Assembly: GCA_963585895.1 (NCBI GenBank)
Contig: OY757911.1
Coordinates: 62,697,001-62,761,000, forward strand
Origin: Sepioteuthis lessoniana
Lineage: Eukaryota; Mollusca; Cephalopoda; Myopsida; Loliginidae
DNA length: 64,000 bases
Direction: 5' to 3'
The notes under the pieces: model-generated
Seen by the model: only the letters and a program-made list of their open reading frames with translations
Told to the model about the DNA's origin: nothing
Databases searched by the model: none
Made by a program: the position numbers and the translations under genes
Shown: one piece after another, positions 1 to 11,059 of the stretch
Numbering within the stretch: position 1 is the stretch's first letter
Layout: each line of letters opens with the position of its first letter

Positions 1-520
1 CCAAGCCTTTGGAGACCATTCCGAGTGCACCAGTTACAATTTGTATCACCGTCACTTACATGTTCTACAGCTTTTTTTAGTTCTCTGGCAAGGTCCAAGT
101 ACTTGTTTATCTTTTTGTTTTCTCTTTTCTTCACACTATGGTTCGCTAGAACGGCAAAATTCACCAGATGGCAAGTTCTCTCTTTTTTGTTAATTATCAT
201 TGGTCTGTTTTTCTGGCAAGAATTAGGTGATGTATTTTTATCGCAAAATTCCAGTGAACTTTGTGCATCTCATTCTCTGGGACGGGTTCTGGTTTGTGCA
301 TATACCGTTTTGTTGTATGGTTAAATTTAAATTTCTCACACAATTCCACATTGTCGTGCCTTGTCTTATACTCCTTTAGCACAAGTTTGCTATATTTGCT
401 TATTATGTGATCAATCTTTTCGTCTTTTTTACTATTTAACCTACACTTGCTATTCCGGTACGTATTATTGATGTTCACTTTAATATAATTGGTCTTTTTG
501 CAATTTAATAAGTCATTTTT
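1..520 (-). pseudogene. LINE-B C-terminal fragment (cut by window start)
   Basis: Non-LTR retrotransposon relic. On the minus strand 541-197 is open for 114 codons and ends in a region that in this family follows the reverse transcriptase: a CRLx zinc-type motif followed by DHIISKYSKL. The second Cys of CRLC is replaced by Asn, and the usual EC is YS, so the zinc site is broken. Below 197 the frame is broken, but KYLDLARELKK and VTVIQIVTGALG can be read, which is the conserved C-terminal block of the family. It resembles the fragments at 14.9, 22.3-23.3 and 26.2-27.7 kb. The 3' end lies outside the window. Confidence 0.75.
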
Positions 521-805
521 TTCACTCAGTTTAAATGTCAAACAGTTCTATTTGACCCATAGAAAGGAGCCAGTCAGGTGCTACCTCACCGGGTAAGAGT
601 GGGGCACCTCGGGTGGTGTAATGGTTAGCAAGGTAGACTAGCAAACCTACACGAGTGTGTTCGATTCTCATTGGGTGCCCAATTCATGCAGCCTTGTGCT
701 ACATCTAAGCAAAAAAGCTTAGTAAATTACCTCACCGGGTAAGAGTAGACCTGAGAGCAATGGCAATGAAGGGGGATTCTCCAAATATTTTTAAACACAA
801 ACGCT
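521..805 (-). mobile_element. SINE-2 fragment, split by a SINE-3
   Basis: The + strand reads the reverse of SINE-2: end of the tandem region (cagttctatttgaccc), then the unique block (caggtgctacctcaccgggt ... gagcaatggcaatgaag). The block is interrupted at 601-727 by a SINE-3 flanked by a perfect 19-bp duplication. The pol-III-like head is missing. Confidence 0.75.
601..727 (+). mobile_element. SINE-3, 127 bp, with perfect 19-bp target-site duplication
   Basis: tRNA-derived SINE. A-box-like sequence is in gtggtgtaatggttagc near the start and B-box-like gtgttcgattctc near 657. The element ends in aaaaaagcttagtaaat. The sequence tacctcaccgggtaagagt occurs at both 582-600 and 728-746, exactly flanking it, inside a SINE-2 copy. 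This is the best-preserved recent insertion in the window. A second copy is at 23491-23620 and a decayed third at 57249-57352. Confidence 0.88.
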
Positions 806-1177
806 GATTTATTCACTTAACGGTCACCCCTTTTTCTGAATATATATTTCCTCCTTGATTTGTATTTTAGTAAGCATGCTTCGTTGATTTAACATCACTT
901 GGTATTATCTTTTCCAAGTCCTGGTGATGGTTTATTAGAACGGAAACGTTTAAGTGTTGACTTTCTTTTACATTAAATTCTACTTTTTGGATTACCTTGT
1001 TCTTCAATTTTTTTTTTTTTCATATTTTCGGATTCATTTTCATTATTACTTCCATTCTAAATAAAACCAACGGTCATCCTCTCAAGTCAATACAACATTC
1101 AGCAACTTCTTTGGAAATTATATAATTAAAATGTTAATGCCTGCAATCTGGTTTATAAGGCTTCATCTATGAAATTG

Positions 1178-1735
1178 ATTGGTTTCGTTTGGTTTGGTTT
1201 TATGGCACATCAACCATTGCTGGATATTTAAGGCCAAATCCTATTTATGCATATATAGTAAATATACATGATTTGTAAACACATTTTGTTGATAACATTT
1301 TCAAACGAGTCTGAGCTCATTTTTTCACACAGTAAAATGGTTTCAAGTATTGCAATTTAATACAAATAAATCTATTCAATACTATATGCACGCAGTTAAA
1401 AAGTTTCAAGTATTGCTATGTATGACAACCAATCAAACATCAGTCATTTGGATAAACACAGTTCAAGGATCAAAAAGTTCTATTTAGCATTAATCATTTG
1501 TTTGCTCAGAGTTTAAATATCAAAAACATCTATTTGATCGATTGAGAGAACTCTATCTGGTGCTACAGCTCTGGGCCAGAATTGACCTGGGAACATCGGC
1601 AGTGAAGAAAGCTCCAACATTATTAGAGCCTCACCATCAGATTGCTTAGGGTCATATCAATGACACTCGTTGGGGGACTCTTTCTCCTCTGCAAAGATAC
1701 AGTCGTTGTATTTACAACCCCAGTCGAATCAGCAC
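1178..1735 (-). mobile_element. SINE-2 composite element
   Basis: On the + strand: tail (ttttatggcacatcaaccat), a spacer with short TA runs, tandem units (tggtttcaagtattgc), then the unique block with accatcagattgcttagg and gacactcgttgggg. It ends near the pol-III-like head (cagtcgttgtatttacaacc). Divergent copy; no flanking duplication seen. Confidence 0.75.
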
Positions 1736-1965
1736 TATGAAATTGAGAAGCCATTCGGAGATTTATAAAGTCTACTTGGTTAGCGGGGAAATATTAAAAT
1801 TATATATGAATTCCTTTGAAGTAGTATGATATTCTATTAATTTTCTATTTATCTTAATTTTCATTTTTCTTCTTGTTGACTTAAAAGGAATGCAAAGATG
1901 CAGTTGATTTGAGACTCCGAAGTAAATCAAATTTTTAGAAAAGAATAACTGTATAGAATGCCATC

Positions 1966-2020
1966 AAATGTAGATATAAACGTTGATATAAATGTAGATA
2001 TGAATGTAGATATAAATGTA
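1966..2020. repeat. 12-bp minisatellite (atgtagatataa-like)
   Basis: About four imperfect copies of a 12-bp unit (atgtagatataa / aatgtagatatg). The SINE-4 at 2026 inserted into its right edge. Confidence 0.7.
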
Positions 2021-2025
2021 TGTAT

Positions 2026-2284
2026 GCCCGTGGTGTAATGGTTATCGTCGCAGGAATTGGACACGGCGACACGAGTTCAAATCCTGGACTGATTGCATTT
2101 CATATAGCACTAATACCCTTGGGAAAGGTACGAATCCAATTATTCTCCCTCCAGCTATGGGTAAATAGTAGGAAAAAACTAGGTTCTTCAGCCTTGGTAA
2201 GGCAAGTAGTCTAGAAGGAAAACTCTGAATTGAAACCTGTTAAACTCCGCTTAAATAAATTGACCTTGTGTCATATCCTGCCCG
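2026..2284 (+). mobile_element. SINE-4 with 14-bp target-site duplication
   Basis: tRNA-derived SINE. A-box region is in gtggtgtaatggttatcg, B box is gagttcaaatcctgg at 2073-2087. The central domain (aatacccttgggaaaggta, then ccagctatgggtaaatagta) is shared with SINE-1. The tail is SINE-4 specific (aaactctgaattgaaacctg, then gtcatatcctgcccg). The sequence ataaatgtatgtat occurs at 2012-2025 and 2285-2298, exactly at the ends. The usual gagcggaggggttgg end of the tail is absent in this copy. Confidence 0.85.
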
Positions 2285-2339
2285 ATAAATGTATGTATCG
2301 CTAGCGAGCAGCTAGCTAGCTAGCTAACTGGATAGATAG

Positions 2340-2835
2340 AATTGGTTTGGCTGGTTGGATTTTATGGTATATCAACCATTGGAGGTTATCTTATGCTAAA
2401 TCCAGGCTATATATATATATTAGATATATATGAATTGTAAACACATTTTGTTGATAATATCTTAAATGAGTCTGAATTCATTTTTGTACTCAGTTAAATG
2501 GTTTAAGGTAATTTTATCTAACATGATAAATTTATTTGCTATTAACTATTTAAATGGTACCAGGTATTGCTGTTTATCATTAACAATTCAATTTAATATC
2601 AGTCATTTGTTTACACACATTTATATGATTAAAAAGTTCTATTTCAATCAATTCAATCTAGCGTAAGTTATTTGTTTCGACGCAATGAAAATGTCAAACA
2701 GTTCTATTTGACCCAGAGATAGAACTCTATCAGGCGCTACCACTCCGGTCAGAGTTGACCTGAAAGCAATGGCAATGAAGTGTTACTCCACATTCCCCCA
2801 AGCTCCAGGACGGAAGCGTCGCGATCGGATTGCTT
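2340..2835 (-). mobile_element. SINE-2 composite element
   Basis: Tail (ttttatggtatatcaaccat), TA-rich spacer, tandem units, then the unique block (caggcgctaccactccgg, gcaatggcaatgaag, attcccccaagctccagg). It stops short of the head. Confidence 0.75.
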
Positions 2836-2883
2836 ATGAATAAGCTGAGATATACAGAAATAAGCAAACTAAGATAGAGATAA

Positions 2884-2884
<1 letters not shown>

Positions 2885-2914
<30 letters not shown>

Positions 2915-2917
2915 TGA
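2885..2917. repeat. (GATA)n microsatellite
   Basis: About eight GATA units inside a longer diffuse GATA-rich stretch reaching about 2990. Confidence 0.9.
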
Positions 2918-3329
2918 ATAAACTGAGATGTATGAAAATGAACAGACTAAGAGGAATAGAAATGAACGGGGATAGATAGATCGATAGATAAATACTTAGG
3001 TCAGCTTAACCTAACACATTGCTTGATAAGAAAAGGATCAGTTTGCTTTCTTATTTCTTCTTTACTTTTTGCCTTCTTCATCTTATGCTTTTCTTTCTGA
3101 TCCCTTTAGGGATTTGAAATGATTTCCATCGATCGATACTCCTGCGTTTTCAATCCGACTCGATTGATGCTACAATAAACAATCAGAATTACGCATCCGC
3201 ACGGAAATAATCATGCCATTTATGACGGGAATTATGCCAGTGATTTTATATTTTCAAAATGTGTCATGGTGTATCATTATTCTTTAATAAATCTCCGGGC
3301 AACACAGTAAGTTTTCCTTGAAAGGAGGC

Positions 3330-3595
3330 ACACTTATTGTAATGGAAATGGAATTGGAGACCAGAGTTCAAATTGTGATCGAAGCTGTTGCGTTTTACTT
3401 GGTGCTAATACCCTTGGGAAAGCAATGAATCCATCCCCTCCAAGTTATAGGTAAAAAGTAGGGGAGATTTGGTTCTTCTTGTTAGGCTCTCTGTCTTGTA
3501 AAAAGAAAATACTAACTTTAAACTAATTTTGCTCGGCGTAAAGATTAACCTTGTGTCACATCCTGCCTGTCGCGGAAGGGTTGCGTAAACGCATA
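3330..3595 (+). mobile_element. SINE-4, diverged
   Basis: Decayed head (cacttattgtaatgg) and B box (gagttcaaattgtg). The core is recognisable (taatacccttgggaaagc) and the tail has ttgtgtcacatcctgcc followed by ggaagggttgcg. Confidence 0.65.
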
Positions 3596-3599
3596 ATAT

Positions 3600-4660
3600 C
3601 AATATATCTATATATTCATCCATCTTCACCAAAATATATTTTTCACTACCTATTATTTCCCAGATTAGATCATGTAACTAGCTTTCATAATCGTACCATA
3701 TAGATCATTACAATCTTTCGTGTATAACCTCGAGAGCAGATGAGAACATCAAATAATCTCCATTTCTCTGATATATTTATTCGGTTTGACATCCGACGAC
3801 TACGATTATGGAATATATCAACATTTATCTATATATATCTAGCCAAGGGTATTATAATGATCAATATTATATATATACTGGGTGGAAGGGGTTGGATAAA
3901 TTGTAAAATAATTAGAGATTTTAGTTTGTTATTTTAGTGATAAATTGTCTTCTAGTAAAACTTTGAATTTGTAGTTGCAGGTTTTCGATTCCCAAAGGCC
4001 AGGGCTTGCGTAGACCTTGTTTGCGTACACCTGTTAACTACCGACAAAAATAAGAATCGACAGCTTATTTTAGAATCAGCCGTAAACAAAATATATTAAG
4101 ATAAACAATTAGGTAGATATCAGCTGATATGTCACTAAATGACGTGTCACTGAAAAGTTTTAGTGATTACATATGATTAAAAGATTAATTAGGGAATAAT
4201 TTTCAGAAAATACAGGTTTCAAAGGCGCAGTCAGTTGATTTTGGAGTATAGTCAGAGTCGGTTGGGGTCGGCCGCGAGTATACGGTGTACGTGTACAGGC
4301 AGCCGGTCAGCGGAGAAAGGACCAATCTTCCATTCCTTATTCTATCAGTATATCTAATGGGCTTATGTAATTCCTTCACTTTATCTCTCTCTTTTCGGCG
4401 ACTACTATAAAAAAGTAGTTGCAATAAATTTTGAATCCTGAAACCAACAGACACGTTTTTGTAGTGAGTTGTGTTACAAGTTTTGACATGGTGCCGTAGC
4501 TTTACAAAATACTCAGGGTAAAATTTAAAGATAAAATGTGATTATCAACAAACTATATAACTTCAAACATCTTCTTCGGAAAAATCTATTTACATAAATG
4601 TTCAATTTGGAGGACGCTTACTTTTGTCAAAAACTTTTTGATGTAAAAATCTCTGTTTTA
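3600..4660. other. No recognised feature
   Basis: AT-rich sequence with no protein similarity I can recognise. A local GC-rich patch at 4250-4310 (ggttggggtcggccgcgag) stands out but matches no family seen elsewhere in the window. Confidence 0.4.
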
Positions 4661-4664
4661 GGTT

Positions 4665-4790
4665 CTTTGTTTTATGGCACATCAACTTTCGGGGGTTCCG
4701 TGGGTTATTCCAAGCCAAAGCCTTACAGAAGAACATTAGCTGTACTATTTAAACCCTAGCTAAGGGATAAAGGGGTTCCTACCTTTCTCT
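4665..4790 (-). mobile_element. SINE-1 3' half
   Basis: Reverse of the SINE-1 tail (ttttatggcacatcaact, tgggttattccaagccaaag) and part of the core (actatttaaaccctagct ... aaggggttcctacctt). The tRNA head is missing. Confidence 0.65.
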
Positions 4791-4799
4791 ATTGTATTA

Positions 4800-5470
4800 A
4801 TCCGAAAATAAATGCAAGCAATAGTGCAATAGTAGCGAATAATAGTTCGATGGAAGTTCGAACTTGCTGTCTGAATTCATCACGTTAACTACAACATCAT
4901 AAGAACTTCTCAGACACGTGAAAAGTTTATTTTTATGTGGAAAGTTTGTTTCCTGAAATTTGAATATCTTAATCGAAATAAGGCATGACATAAGAGAAAA
5001 TAAAAGGGAATGAAATGGTACAGGTGTGTAGAGGGAACAAAGAAGCCTAAGAAATTCATACAAGTGAAAAGTGATGATGAAAAAGAAGAGGGATATAGAA
5101 TAGAAGCCACACGCTGTCTTATCTGGGCTTTCTGTTAATCAGGTTTAACTTGGATTAAAGTGAAAACCAATTAACGAAATAAGACGAAACTTCTTCCTCA
5201 TGAGCAACGAATTGTTCCTTGCTGTCTTGTTATTACTAAATTCAATTGTTTGCAGCATCTGATTCTATCTCCAACCTAAACAATTAACCAAACGCCGACA
5301 ACGTTGCAAAGTTGAACAGCGCGACACATGAAATTAAGGATTAAACTTTGGACGCATATTAAAACGTCTCAGCTGTAATCTAAACACCGATATGTAACCG
5401 TTCATTCTCGGCTGGTTTAATTTGTTATGATTAGTTGAAATTTACTTGTCTTTATCTTAATTATATTTAC
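4800..5470. other. No recognised feature
   Basis: No family, tandem repeat or coding similarity recognised. Short minus-strand open frames at 4797-5110 overlap each other and have no recognisable motif. Confidence 0.4.
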
Positions 5471-5655
5471 CAACGCCTCCACTCGGGCAGGATATGACAC
5501 AAGGTCAATGATTTTAAGCGGGGTTTAACAGGTTTGAATTCAGAGTTTTCCTTCTCCTAGATTAGTTGCCTCACCAAGGCTGAAGAACCTAGTCTGCCCT
5601 ACTATTTACCCATAGCCGGAGGGAGAATAATTGGATTCATACCTTTCTGAAATTA
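5470..5655 (-). mobile_element. SINE-4, 3' two thirds
   Basis: Reverse of the SINE-4 tail (caggatatgacacaaggtca, taagcggggtttaacagg) and core (tttacccatagccggagggag). It lacks the tRNA head and abuts a second copy in the same orientation. Confidence 0.8.
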
Positions 5656-5945
5656 TCCATATTTACCAACCCCTCCGCTATGGCAGGATATGACAAAAGG
5701 TCGATTTTTAAGCGGAGTTTGACAGGTTTGAATTCAGAGTTTTCCTTCTAGACTACTTGCCTCACCAAGGCTGAAGAACCTAGTCTGTCCTACTATTTTA
5801 CACATAGCTGGATGGAGAATAATTGGATTCATACCTTTCCCAAAGGTATTAGTGCTATGTGAAATGCAATCAGTCTCGTCCAGGATTTGAACTCGTGTCA
5901 CCGTGTCCATTCCCTACGACGATAACCATTACACCACTTAATGAA
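5656..5945 (-). mobile_element. SINE-4, near full length
   Basis: Complete in reverse: tail (ggcaggatatgacaaaaggt), core (tacctttcccaaaggtatta), B box (ccaggatttgaactcgtgtc) and A-box region (cgataaccattacacca). Head-to-tail with the copy at 5470 and similar to it, so a tandem duplication or nested integration is possible. Confidence 0.85.
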
Positions 5946-6334
5946 ACGGAAGGAACTAGTCAGATAGTAGTTGTTCCGTCTTGCATAAAATTATCAGTAT
6001 TTGTACAAATAAGATATTAAAGCTTAATCATACCAGCGTATGTGATATGTAATGTAGTAGCCACCTCCCTCTACAATTAAACCTTGGGCCCTTCAGTGTA
6101 ACCTACAACAAAAGGTTAATTACAAGAATTGAGAGAGATAGTTAAACACGAGAGTAGGGGTCAGTCATTTAGTTACCGAGAGAGCGACAAATCCTAACCA
6201 AAATTTCCTGGGAAAGCGAAACCCCCTTCCCTTTTCAGATTGGTAACAATTTATATAAAAATGTTTTTTTTCCTTGTTTGACTTAAAAATACCACTTACC
6301 GTTTCTCTATTTTTAAGTCAAATTCAGAAAGATG

Positions 6335-6540
6335 TCATCATCATCATCATATCGTGCTGGTAGCACGGATATCCCTGACCCTCTCTCGCCACTCCTCCCT
6401 ATCGTTCATCGCTCTAGGTAGGTCTTCAGGACAACATCCCGTATCCTCACATAGCTGCTGAATGTATGTTCGTGCTTGTCGTCCTGCTTTTGCACGGCCA
6501 TGTGTTGGGGTCCATAAGAGTACATCTCTTATGAGTTCGT
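6335..6540 (-). pseudogene. LINE-A 3' end fragment with (ATG)n tail
   Basis: The + strand starts with tcatcatcatcatcat, the complement of the (ATG)n tail, followed by the C-terminal coding end (EEWRERVRDI-type, then GRAKAGRPARTYIQQL-type on the minus strand). It is 5' truncated near the LIRDVLLW-type motif. Closely similar to the 23.6 kb copy. Confidence 0.8.
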
Positions 6541-6736
6541 AATATCGGCAATAAAGCGAATGAAATTTTTGGTGACAATGTCAAGTATTTTCTTTCCGAC
6601 TTTTTTTAGACGATAGTACTGCAAATGGCAGGTGAGGTTTATCCAATGTTAAACGTACACGGTGCTCTAAAATTGCACATTCCACTTCTATTTAACAGAA
6701 TAATGAAAAATCTACCATCTCAAAAATCCAACAGTT

Positions 6737-6739
<3 letters not shown>

Positions 6740-6790
<51 letters not shown>
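6740..6790. repeat. (TC)n microsatellite
   Basis: About 25 pure TC units. It produces the spurious SLSLSL open frame at 6625-6852. Confidence 0.95.
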
Positions 6791-6792
<2 letters not shown>

Positions 6793-6794
6793 AA

Positions 6795-7145
6795 AGACCT
6801 GAATTTGTATTTTCAAATTAACCAAGGAAAGATCTATTTTGACAAAATGTAACTTTCTCATGGGAAAAGCGCCTTTGCTTAACCTGGAAATTTAGATCGT
6901 TTCTTGTTGTTCTTCCCGTAACTAACTCTTTCGAATGCTTTTCAAAACTCCCCAAGTCTCGTGTCCGACCGTCTCTCGCACCTAGAATAAGAATCCCTGC
7001 AATAGAACTCATATTGTCGGTCACAGAGTCGGGAATTAGAATCACAACATTACAAAACGCTTGATCACTGTATTCAAAGTCTAGGAAACGTTGAGTAGCA
7101 GCTCATAAAGTAAGTGGAATCAGTGAAACGAGTCCAAAATCAGAC
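6795..7145. other. No recognised feature
   Basis: No coding, repeat or RNA similarity recognised. Confidence 0.35.
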
Positions 7146-7149
7146 AAAG

Positions 7150-7415
7150 CATTTATTTACCCAACCGCTCTGCTATGGACAGGATCTGTCATGGTCAATT
7201 TTAAAGCGGAGCAAAATTAGTTTGAATTCAGTGTTTTCCTCCTTGATTAGTTGCCTTACTAGAGATAAAAAAAAAAACAGTCTACCTTCCTATTTACCTA
7301 CGGATAGAAGGAGAACAGTTGGATTCATGCCTTTCCCAAGAGTGTCCAAGATTTGAACTCGAGTCACTGATTTTATTTTTACAATAATCATTGCGCCAAG
7401 AGTGTCTCCTAAAAA
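7150..7415 (-). mobile_element. SINE-4, diverged
   Basis: Reverse of tail (ctatggacaggatctgtcat), core (ggattcatgcctttcccaag) and B box (caagatttgaactcgagtca). The A-box region is decayed (aataatcattgcgcca). Confidence 0.7.
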
Positions 7416-7839
7416 TCGAACACTATATCCACCTCATTGAATCGATTTGATCAATAATATTCTTCTTTTGGTTTGATATGTAATGTGAGATTTGGAGAGG
7501 AGATGAGACCAGCCACGTAATGCAACTTTATTGCCAACAGAAAGGACAAGGCTGACACAGCATGTGAGCCACTCCAAACATCAATTCAATCATAAGATAT
7601 CTTTAATATTCTAATCTAATATGGAGACATTTAACAGCATTGTCAGATATTTGCTTTCATTATTTTGAATATGTTTGCGTGTGTTTGAGATTTATTGAGG
7701 ATATATTAAATATATATATTTAATGAAACGTCTCATATATATATATATAAAGATGAATATTTACTAATGAATATGCACGTATAATAGTGCACTATTGTAT
7801 GGTACTTTGTGCATATGAATCCTTGTATCACTGAAAAAA

Positions 7840-7842
<3 letters not shown>

Positions 7843-7886
<44 letters not shown>
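7843..7886. repeat. (TA)n microsatellite
   Basis: About 22 TA units. The flanking stretches 7420-7840 and 7890-8135 hold no recognised gene. Confidence 0.95.
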
Positions 7887-7891
<5 letters not shown>

Positions 7892-8139
7892 CAGTGTTGG
7901 TTGTCACAATCTCACCTCGTGGTTTTGTGGCAGACCAAATGCAGTATAATTTGGAGAGTGCTCAATATCTGCGATAGAGCTCTGCCTGATGATTGTCGTT
8001 TATAAGACGTAATGAAAACTGTGGTCGTATACTAGTTTCCATCCTATTAAGTATATATAAAAACTAATATATATTTACTTGTATATATATATATATACTT
8101 GAATTCCAGGAAACACTCACTGAATCATGGGCATACAAG

Positions 8140-8745
8140 TATATATATCATCATCATCAAAGTGTGTTAACAGCACAGATTCTTTTGACTCTCTTTTACT
8201 ATCTTCTCCTATCGCCCATTGTTCTTATCAAGTCGTCTAGACGGCACACATTATCCGGAGAGATGTATGCGAGCTTTTGATGGTCGCCCAATACTCGTGT
8301 GTTCATGTGAAGGGGTCCATTGGATAACATTGTTTGTTAGTTTGTCCCTGTTTCTGCAACCGTGGCCAGCATATCTTGTTCGTCTTAGTTTGATGGTTTA
8401 TGAGATGGGAGGCAAGTGGTGGTACAGCTGCCGTTTTGTTGGGTGCTATTTCCTGGAGCGTCCTTGTGTAGTTCCTGTTCAGGTTTTCTCCAAGCGCTTT
8501 CTTAAAGTCAAGTTGGTGCAGCCAGGTGAATCTATGAAAAGTGAAAGATCGTCTAGGTAGACTGGATCCGTGGTAGTTTCTGCAGGATATTATCTGCTTG
8601 TTGACTTTTTTTTAGCGTGGGAACAGATTCTTTCATTAGATCTATTGACATTCGCTGTATGTAATTTTAGGAGATCATTAATTGATATGGTGCTAATGTA
8701 TCCCCTTAAAGATTCCACCAAAATGTCAAAGACGGTAATTAGCCG
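8140..8745 (-). pseudogene. LINE-A relic, internally deleted
   Basis: It begins with the atcatcatcatc tail complement. The reversed C-terminal end follows, and at 8590-8745 the palm region is recognisable on the minus strand (VFDILVESLRGYISTISINDLL, corresponding to FDIVAGVLQGDTLAPYL in the 24 kb copy). QGD has become RGY, so the element is long dead. The middle of the coding region is missing. Confidence 0.65.
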
Positions 8746-9430
8746 TACAACTGCTGGTTTTGGGGGTGCTGCTTCCAGGATCTGTCCAAAATAGCACGCA
8801 GCATCATTGAGTAGTTCCCGCCAAGATTGTGCTTGATTGTTTTCGTTAGATTTTGGGTGATGCAACCATACAAGAGAGCAGACAGTACAACAACTTACAT
8901 GAATCAGGTTTTATTTAATCAGAGAGATCAGATTTTCATATGGACGATATCCTGTCGATTTCATTCTATGCTTTTCCAATGCATATTCTAATAATTTTTT
9001 GTAGATGTTATATTGCTACCTAGGTATACGAGAAGGCATACTAATTTCTGAAGCTTGACATTTAATAATGAGATGGCACCATCATCATTAAAACATATGA
9101 AATTTTGTTTTGTCTGAGTCCACTTAGAAACTAATGCCTCTTTCTACCTGCTCCCGTCTATGGAGCTAACATTCGGCTAGGGATGGTGTAATTGCAACTG
9201 AAGCTTTATTATCTCCGTAGTCTGCACCAGTAATAGATTTTTTCCACTTGCTTTTTATTTAAGAGTGAAATTTTCGTTCACTCGATCTATTGATATTTGT
9301 ATTGCATCAACTCGACGGATTATGAATAAAAATGTATCTTAGAAGACTCCTGCGACAATGTCGAAGAAATCAGTGTCACAATCGGGTAAGCCGACCATGA
9401 TCTTCAAGTCTTTATAGAACATCATTATAC
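8745..9430 (-). pseudogene. Second LINE-A relic, abutting the first
   Basis: The minus strand shows LGGNYSMMLRAI-like and RSWKQHPQNQQL-like remnants near 8750-8860, then decayed palm sequence up to a region at about 9335-9390 matching the FDIVAG segment. The overlap of LINE-A regions with 8140-8745 means two copies, or one rearranged copy. Confidence 0.55.
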
Positions 9431-9535
9431 GATTGGTTGGTTGGTTGGCTGGTTGTTTACTTTTACGGCATATCAATCCTTTTTCTGTTCATTTAATGCC
9501 GAATTAAGTCATTTTGCTTTGTCTGATGTCAAATA
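9430..9535 (-). mobile_element. SINE-2 or SINE-1 tail fragment
   Basis: (TTGG)n then acggcatatcaatccttttt and catttaatgccgaattaag, the complement of the shared SINE-1/SINE-2 3' tail. A SINE-4 head fragment follows directly. Confidence 0.6.
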
Positions 9536-9630
9536 TAATCAGCTTCGTCCAGGATTTGAACTCGTGTCACCATGTCCATTTCTTGCGACGATAACTATAA
9601 CGCTATATATATATATATATATATATATAC
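9536..9630 (-). mobile_element. SINE-4 head fragment plus (TA)n
   Basis: B box (ccaggatttgaactcgtgtc) and a decayed A-box region (cgataactataacgct), then about 13 TA units. Confidence 0.65.
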
Positions 9631-9639
9631 GTGCTTTGA

Positions 9640-10935
9640 AATGAATAGTCTGTAGGTAGCTTTATTTTTAAGCGAATTGTTAGAGCACATTTTTCGCACA
9701 GTTAAATCGTTTCAAGTATTTCTAGCAAATACTCAATATTCTATTCAAATACTAATCATTTCTTTGTACCCAGTTTAATTGTTTCAAGTAAATCTAGCTA
9801 CTACTAAATATTCTATTCAATAATAATCATTTGGTTGGACACAGTTAAATCGTTTCAAGTAGTTCTAGCTTATATTCAATATTCTATTCAAAAATAATTG
9901 TTATATTCTCATATGCAGATTCACATTTACATATATACACAATAATTAACAGACACACGCAGGAAGACTTCTTTAACAAAATATTTACCTCTCACTTTAT
10001 TGCAATGGTTCGAAAAGGGTTACTCAATGTTTGCGTGTGAGAGGGAATTGGAGACCGAACATAAACTGTTATATTCTGACCCCCACTCTTATGGCCGTCA
10101 ACGTTGTGTCTTTCTCGTTCTCCTGATGCCTAACCGGAGGCCCTGGGATCCACTCTGCTGGGTGCTGGCTTTCTTTACTGCATCTTATTATCAACTTCTC
10201 TGGTCCCCAAACTCCATCGGGGTTCCCGAGGGCCCCCTCGGCCGGGTGTGGTTTTCCCTACCACATATCGTCTATAACTCCGTTTCCAACTCTACTGCAA
10301 CTGGCACTGGAACTTAACTCAACTGAGTTATATAATAGTTCAACGCCCACTCGATCTTTGAAATCGCATGTTTGATCGTTATCAAGCGGAAATAACTGTC
10401 ATGCAGTTCAGAGGTCACTCTCTTCCGGTGCGTCAGTCTATGAGAGTATCATGGGATTTTTTAGCTTGTCCCATTTTGTTAGCCAATTTCCGCCCACGCG
10501 ATTTCCTCTCCTAACTGCCATCGGAATGTGTCACTTCCTTCCGGTGCATCACCTTGAATGGCATTTTTGGCCGGGTCAAAGGCCAAAATACAAAATAATC
10601 ATTTGGTTGGACACAGTTAAATCGTTTCAAGTATTGCTATTCAAGAGGAGTAAATACTTTATCAGTAAACAGCTAATAACCATAATCCTTGGTAAATGAT
10701 TGAACAGTTCTATTTGACTTACATTTGGGACCCTAAGATATACCAATACTAAGGGGTAGGGTAGACCCTAGGTTAGTAGCAATGAAGGGATACTTCACAT
10801 TCCCCTGACCTCCTGGAATGGATTCTCAACATTAGATGGAGTTTAGAGTCATATCCAGGACAATCGTTGTGGAGTTTCTTACACATCTGCTGTGATGCCG
10901 TCAGTGTATTCTACAGCCCCAACCGACAGGCAGCA
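9640..10935 (-). mobile_element. SINE-2 composite element split by a solo LTR
   Basis: Tandem units (acagttaaatcgtttcaagt repeated at 9702, 9840 and 10611) followed by the unique block (gggaccctaagatatacc ... tcatatccaggacaatcg) and the head end (tctacagccccaaccgac). The element is interrupted at 9899-10592 by an LTR; aaataat occurs on both sides, and the sequence resumes in register with catttggttggacacag. Confidence 0.75.
9899..10592 (-). mobile_element. Solo LTR, family X, 694 bp
   Basis: Ends are TG...CA (TGTTATATTC at the left, AAAATACA at the right on +), flanked by aaataat at 9892-9898 and 10593-10599. Read on the minus strand it has a TATA-like ctattatataactc near 10336-10323 and an AATAAA near 9997, in the order expected for U3-R-U5. 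A homologous copy with matching ends lies at 26356-26990. The 105-codon open frame at 10000-10317 is within the LTR and not conserved in that copy. No internal retroelement coding adjoins, so it is a solo LTR by inference. Confidence 0.7.
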
Positions 10936-11059
10936 TTTACAATTAACTTTTGAAGCAAGGGTTTTTACCTCCCTATTTTATTTTGATTTTAGCCTTACAA
11001 AATTATTAATCACACCCAGGAAGACAACAGCTTTTTGCTCAAAAATTTGGTCTTCTCCT

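Noticed and set aside
2026..2100. Possible functional tRNA gene
   Set aside because: A and B boxes are present, but the sequence continues into a SINE body with a target-site duplication, so it is a SINE head. The same applies to the other tRNA-like heads.
7985..8030. Hammerhead-like CCTGATGA ... GAAAAC on +
   Set aside because: Stem II needs a bulge, GAAAAC has an extra A, and no stem I can be formed.
10000..10317. 105-codon open frame
   Set aside because: It lies within solo LTR X, and the homologous copy at 26.4 kb does not keep the frame.
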